From contig JAICTU010000435.1 in NCBI GenBank assembly GCA_025936205.1, positions 1 to 7,835 of the forward strand: 7,835 nucleotides of DNA, read 5' to 3'. This document shows, in pieces, positions 4,642-7,835 of this stretch. Positions within the stretch are counted from its first letter, which is position 1. Each line of letters opens with the position of its first letter. The notes under the pieces are model-generated. The model made no database searches. It was not told the DNA's origin and saw only the letters and a list, made by a program, of their open reading frames with translations. A program made the position numbers and the translations under genes. Source of the DNA: Polyangiaceae bacterium. GTDB taxonomy: Bacteria; Myxococcota; Polyangia; Polyangiales; Polyangiaceae.

Positions 4642-7600
4642 ATGAGCGCCAAGGGCCCGCGGGGCCGGCTGGAGTTCTTGACGCGCGAGACCTCCGCGGC
4701 CGAGTGGCGTCTGCTCGGTGCGCTCGCGGTCGAGCGCGAGCTCGGGGTCGCGACCCTGCAACGCCTGGCGGCGGCCTTCGGCATCTCGGTCATTCCGCGC
4801 AGTGTGGTGGGGAGTGCCGGGGGGAGTGCTTCGGGGCGGGTGGGCGCCGCTCGCGGTGCGGCGGGGCCGGTGCTCCTGCCGGCGCTCGAGCGCTGGCGCG
4901 ACAGCGGCCTGTTGGTGGAGCTGTCTCGATCCCGCACCAGCAGCGCATTGCAGGGCAGCGAGCCTGCATTCTCCGTGCATCCGGAGTTCCGGCAGCTGGT
5001 GCTGCGGCGCCTGGCCGCCCAGGGGGACCTGCAGGCGGTGGTCGAGGCGTGCCACGTCGCGCTCGGCGAGCGCTCGCTCGGCGTGCTGGTGCTGCTGCTC
5101 CAGACCGGGCGTCTCGGCGAGTTCCAGCGCTATGCCTACAACGTTCCCCGCGCCGCGAGCCGCCTCGGCGAAGAGATCGATGCGGACGAGCTGCTGCGCG
5201 AAGCGATCCTGAGGCCCTTCGACGCGGCCTGGTTTGAAGCGGTGTGGGCCGAGTCGGCCACCGCGGCCGCGCTGCGCGTGGCCCGCGATGCGCTGCCCCG
5301 GTTGCACGAGTGCGATCCGCTCTTCGCCTGGCTGCTGGAGCGGTTGGGTCACGCCCCGAGCCCGGCGAGCGCGGCGGGGGAGGAATCGCCGAACCTGCAG
5401 ATCGCGCGCCAGACACTCGCGGAGCATGCCTTTCTGCGCGATCGGCCCGAGCTGGTCGAGAGCCTCGCGGACACCTTGCCACGCGCCGAACGGCTCGGCT
5501 TCCGCGCCGCAGCCGCGTATCAGGCCGGCGATCAGGCGGGCGCGCAGCGCTGGCTGGATGCTCTGGCCGAGGCGAGCGATGCGCCGTCGGGGCTGCTGGG
5601 GGAATCCAAGCGCCCGCGCACTCGCACGCTCGCCCCCGACATCGGGGCCGCAGCACCTTTGCTCGCGCTGCTGGCGTTCAGCCGGGGCACCCCCGGCTCG
5701 CACGAGGGGGCCAAGCGCTGGCTGAACTCGCGCGCGCTCGGCAATGCGCTGGCCGGCGTGGAGCGCGGGTTTCGCACCCTGCTGCGCTACGCCGCCCTGC
5801 CGGAGGCAGAGTGTCAGCGGCTCGACGTGCACCAGCTGGGCCTGAACGCGCACGGCTGGGAGCTGTTGCTGCTCGGCCTGACAGTTCACCTGTACCTGAA
5901 GCAAGACGTGACGCGTGCCTCCTGGTCCATCGCGCTCACGCGAGCGGGCGCGCGCTGGCTGGAGGCCGGCTATTCGTGGTTCGGCCGCCAGGGCTTGCTG
6001 CTCGCCCGCGCGCTCAGCGAGACCCAGTTCGAGCGCGAGTATTCGGGGCTGGGTGTGAGCCAGCTGCACGGGGCGTTCGCGCAGCGGCCCGGGGAGTTCG
6101 CGCTCTGTGATCTGATCACGCCCAAGCCGGAATGGGAGCGCGCGCTCGATGCCCTGGAACGGCTCGCGGAAGAGCCGAAACCGGCGGACGAGGGCGCGCG
6201 GCGGGTCGCCTGGTATGTGAACCTGGTGGATCGCACGCTGGAGCGCCCGTCGTTGCAGGAGCTGTCGCAGAGCGGCTGGTCGCGCGGGCGCCGCATGCCG
6301 CTCGGGCAGCTCTACGGGTTCGCCGCCGAGCTGCCGCCGGAAGATCGCGCGGTGCTCGCCTGCACGCGCGAGCTCGCGGAGGGCAAGCGCGAGTTTGCCC
6401 CGGAGGCGTTCGAAGCCTTGATCGGCCACCCGCGCGTGTTCAATGGCGCGCGCGGTGGTGCGCGCGTGGAGATCACGCGCGGCCAGTGCCGGGTCGAGAC
6501 GAGAGACGACCACGGCTTCATCGAGATCCACGTCGAGCCCGCGGGCGCGCGCCTGGGCGTGAACCTGGTGCTGGAGGGCGAGAACCGGCTGGGCGTGTAC
6601 CGAGTGAGCGCGGCGCTGCAGCGCGTGATCGACTTGCTGCCGCACGGGCTGCGTGTGCCCGAGCAACGCTCCGAGCAGGCGCTGCGCGTGCTGGGCAAGC
6701 TGTCCCACGGCGTTGAGGTGAACAGCAAGCACCTGGGCGCCGACCGCCACGTGGCCGCGGATGCCACGCCCTGTCTGCGCATCGCCCCACACGCGGGCGC
6801 GTGGATTGTGCAAGCCGGTGTACGACCCTTCGGGGAGCGGGGCCGATTCTTCCTGGCGGGCACGGGACGCCCGCAGATTTCGCTCTACACGGGCGGGGAG
6901 CGCTTGCTGTGCACGCGCGATCTGAAGCTGGAACGCGCGCGGCTTTCCTTGCTGATCCTGAGCTGCCCGCTGCTGCTGGAGCACGGCCTCGGCGACGAGG
7001 AGTTGGGTCTGCGCGAGAGCCCGGGCAGCTGGGACTTCGATCTGGAGAGCTTGCTCGAGCTGCTCCTGGAGCTGAAAGAGTCGGGCGAGCGCTGCGAGAT
7101 CGAGTGGCCGGAGTCGAGCGCGCTGCGCGTGCGCGGCCAGCTGACCACGCAGGGCCTGCAGGGCACGCTGCGCCGCAAGAAGGGCTGGTACCTGGCGGCG
7201 GGGAGCGTCCAGCTCGACGACGACACCGAGCTCGAGCTGGGCGAGCTGGCGGGCTCGGTAGGCGTGGCTCGCGGGCGCTTCGTGCGCCTGCCGAACGGGG
7301 ACTTCGTGGCGGTCGAGGAGCGGGTGCGCAAGGTCGTGGCGGCGCTGCAGGGCACCGAGCCGCTCGCGCACCGTCCGCGCGAGGTGCGCATCCACGCCGC
7401 AGAGTTGTTCGCGCTCTCGGCGCTGGGCGAGCTGGCAGGCGCGGAGCCAGGCGTCGGTTTCGCGCTCGATCGCGACACGCAGGCCTGGCTCGAGCGAGTG
7501 CACTCACTGGAGGCGCAGAGCTTCGAGCCGCCGGCGGGGCTGAAGGCAGAGCTGCGCAGCTATCAGCTCGAAGGCTTCCGCTGGTTGTCCCGGCTCACGG

Positions 7601-7835
7601 AGCTCGGGCTCGGCGCCTGCCTGGCCGATGACATGGGTCTCGGGAAGACGGTGCAGATCCTGGCGCTGCTGCTGGCGCGCGCCGAACGCGGCCCGGCGCT
7701 GGTGGTCGCGCCCACCTCGGTTTGCACCAACTGGCTGGTGGAGGCGCAGCGCTTCGCGCCGTCGCTGAGCGTGTTCGTGTACACGGGCAGCGAGCGAGCG
7801 GAGCTGCTCGAGCCGTTGTTCGTCAGCTCGCCGGA
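4642..7835 (+). CDS. SNF2-family DEAD/DEAH helicase-like ATPase, 3' end cut by the window
   Basis: The frame is open from 4642 to the right edge (1,064 complete codons, no stop). The ATPase core begins near residue 970 with [11 protein letters not shown] (Q-motif-like). Motif I follows, [10 protein letters not shown] (994-1003, Walker lysine K1002), then motif Ia [11 protein letters not shown] (1021-1031). This is the bacterial SNF2/RapA-like signature of an ATP-driven double-stranded DNA translocase. Motif II (DEAH-like) and the second RecA lobe lie beyond the window. Residues 1-550 are mostly Leu/Ala-rich and probably helical, with a Gly/Ser/Ala-rich insert at about 56-77. Residues 554-960 carry elements I know from long bacterial SNF2 proteins: GHPRVF (595-600), a strand-rich section, EIEWPE (819-824), KKGWYL (846-851) and RLPNGDF (882-888). 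ATG at 4642 has GGGG six bases upstream; ATG at 4630 is an alternative. Codon use is typical of the genome. The cellular role (transcription recycling, repair or defence) is undetermined. Confidence 0.92.
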   Translation, partial: MSAKGPRGRLEFLTRETSAAEWRLLGALAVERELGVATLQRLAAAFGISVIPRSVVGSAGGSASGRVGAARGAAGPVLLPALERWRDSGLLVELSRSRTSSALQGSEPAFSVHPEFRQLVLRRLAAQGDLQAVVEACHVALGERSLGVLVLLLQTGRLGEFQRYAYNVPRAASRLGEEIDADELLREAILRPFDAAWFEAVWAESATAAALRVARDALPRLHECDPLFAWLLERLGHAPSPASAAGEESPNLQIARQTLAEHAFLRDRPELVESLADTLPRAERLGFRAAAAYQAGDQAGAQRWLDALAEASDAPSGLLGESKRPRTRTLAPDIGAAAPLLALLAFSRGTPGSHEGAKRWLNSRALGNALAGVERGFRTLLRYAALPEAECQRLDVHQLGLNAHGWELLLLGLTVHLYLKQDVTRASWSIALTRAGARWLEAGYSWFGRQGLLLARALSETQFEREYSGLGVSQLHGAFAQRPGEFALCDLITPKPEWERALDALERLAEEPKPADEGARRVAWYVNLVDRTLERPSLQELSQSGWSRGRRMPLGQLYGFAAELPPEDRAVLACTRELAEGKREFAPEAFEALIGHPRVFNGARGGARVEITRGQCRVETRDDHGFIEIHVEPAGARLGVNLVLEGENRLGVYRVSAALQRVIDLLPHGLRVPEQRSEQALRVLGKLSHGVEVNSKHLGADRHVAADATPCLRIAPHAGAWIVQAGVRPFGERGRFFLAGTGRPQISLYTGGERLLCTRDLKLERARLSLLILSCPLLLEHGLGDEELGLRESPGSWDFDLESLLELLLELKESGERCEIEWPESSALRVRGQLTTQGLQGTLRRKKGWYLAAGSVQLDDDTELELGELAGSVGVARGRFVRLPNGDFVAVEERVRKVVAALQGTEPLAHRPREVRIHAAELFALSALGELAGAEPGVGFALDRDTQAWLERVHSLEAQSFEPPAGLKAELRSYQLEGFRWLSRLTELGLGACLADDMGLGKTVQILALLLARAERGPALVVAPTSVCTNWLVEAQRFAPSLSVFVYTGSERAELLEPLFVSSP

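Noticed and set aside
4015..7503. A 1,162-codon open frame on the minus strand running antisense through most of the helicase gene
   Set aside because: It is codon-aligned with the helicase, so it stays open simply because the sense strand lacks TTA, CTA and TCA codons, which are rare in GC-rich genomes. It begins just before the first in-frame TCA, at 7504-7506. Its translation is an Arg/Gln/Ala/Leu-rich composition with no domain. Only its last ~160 codons, outside the helicase, look real.
284..7835. PLD protein and SNF2 helicase in one window, reminiscent of DISARM defence (DrmC plus DrmD)
   Set aside because: They are more than 3.7 kb apart on opposite strands with unrelated genes between. 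No DrmA, DrmB or methyltransferase gene is present.

Overview
The window is GC-rich and densely coding, with strong G/C preference at third codon positions. Three things suggest a predatory-type deltaproteobacterium (Myxococcota, probably the Polyangiales/Sorangiineae side): a von Willebrand A (VWA) lipoprotein with a cysteine-rich tail ending in a 'GWYYDDP...CP..CD...GCK' pattern, several small secreted or lipid-anchored proteins, and a very long SNF2-type helicase. This taxonomic call is an inference from family style, not from a marker gene.

Layout, left to right. Positions 1-283 hold no convincing gene but contain three closely spaced inverted repeats. A minus-strand gene (284-883) encodes a one-motif phospholipase D (PLD)-fold protein, with a plausible promoter at 976-1003. 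A second minus-strand gene (1081-1641) encodes a GNAT N-acetyltransferase of the phosphinothricin/methionine-sulfone type. It is divergent from a plus-strand gene (1828-2430) for a PDZ-domain lipoprotein. Next comes a plus-strand gene (about 2656-4014) for a VWA-domain lipoprotein with a complete metal-ion site. A small minus-strand gene (4015-4497) for a secreted protein converges on it, and the two stop codons abut. From 4642 to the right edge runs the N-terminal ~1,064 codons of a SNF2/DEAD-DEAH helicase. Its ATPase core only begins near residue 970 and is cut by the window end.

How the genes work together. The PDZ and VWA proteins are both predicted envelope lipoproteins in the same direction and could act at the same site, but nothing proves a shared pathway. 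The PLD, GNAT and helicase genes look like independent units. I found no CRISPR array, tRNA or rRNA, insertion sequence, integrase or toxin-antitoxin pair, and no convincing evidence of a complete new system. The points most worth a second look are the large uncharacterised N-terminal half of the helicase, two competing lipoprotein signals in different frames at the start of the VWA gene, the possibly frame-damaged small secreted protein with its zero-gap convergent stop, and the palindrome cluster at the left edge.
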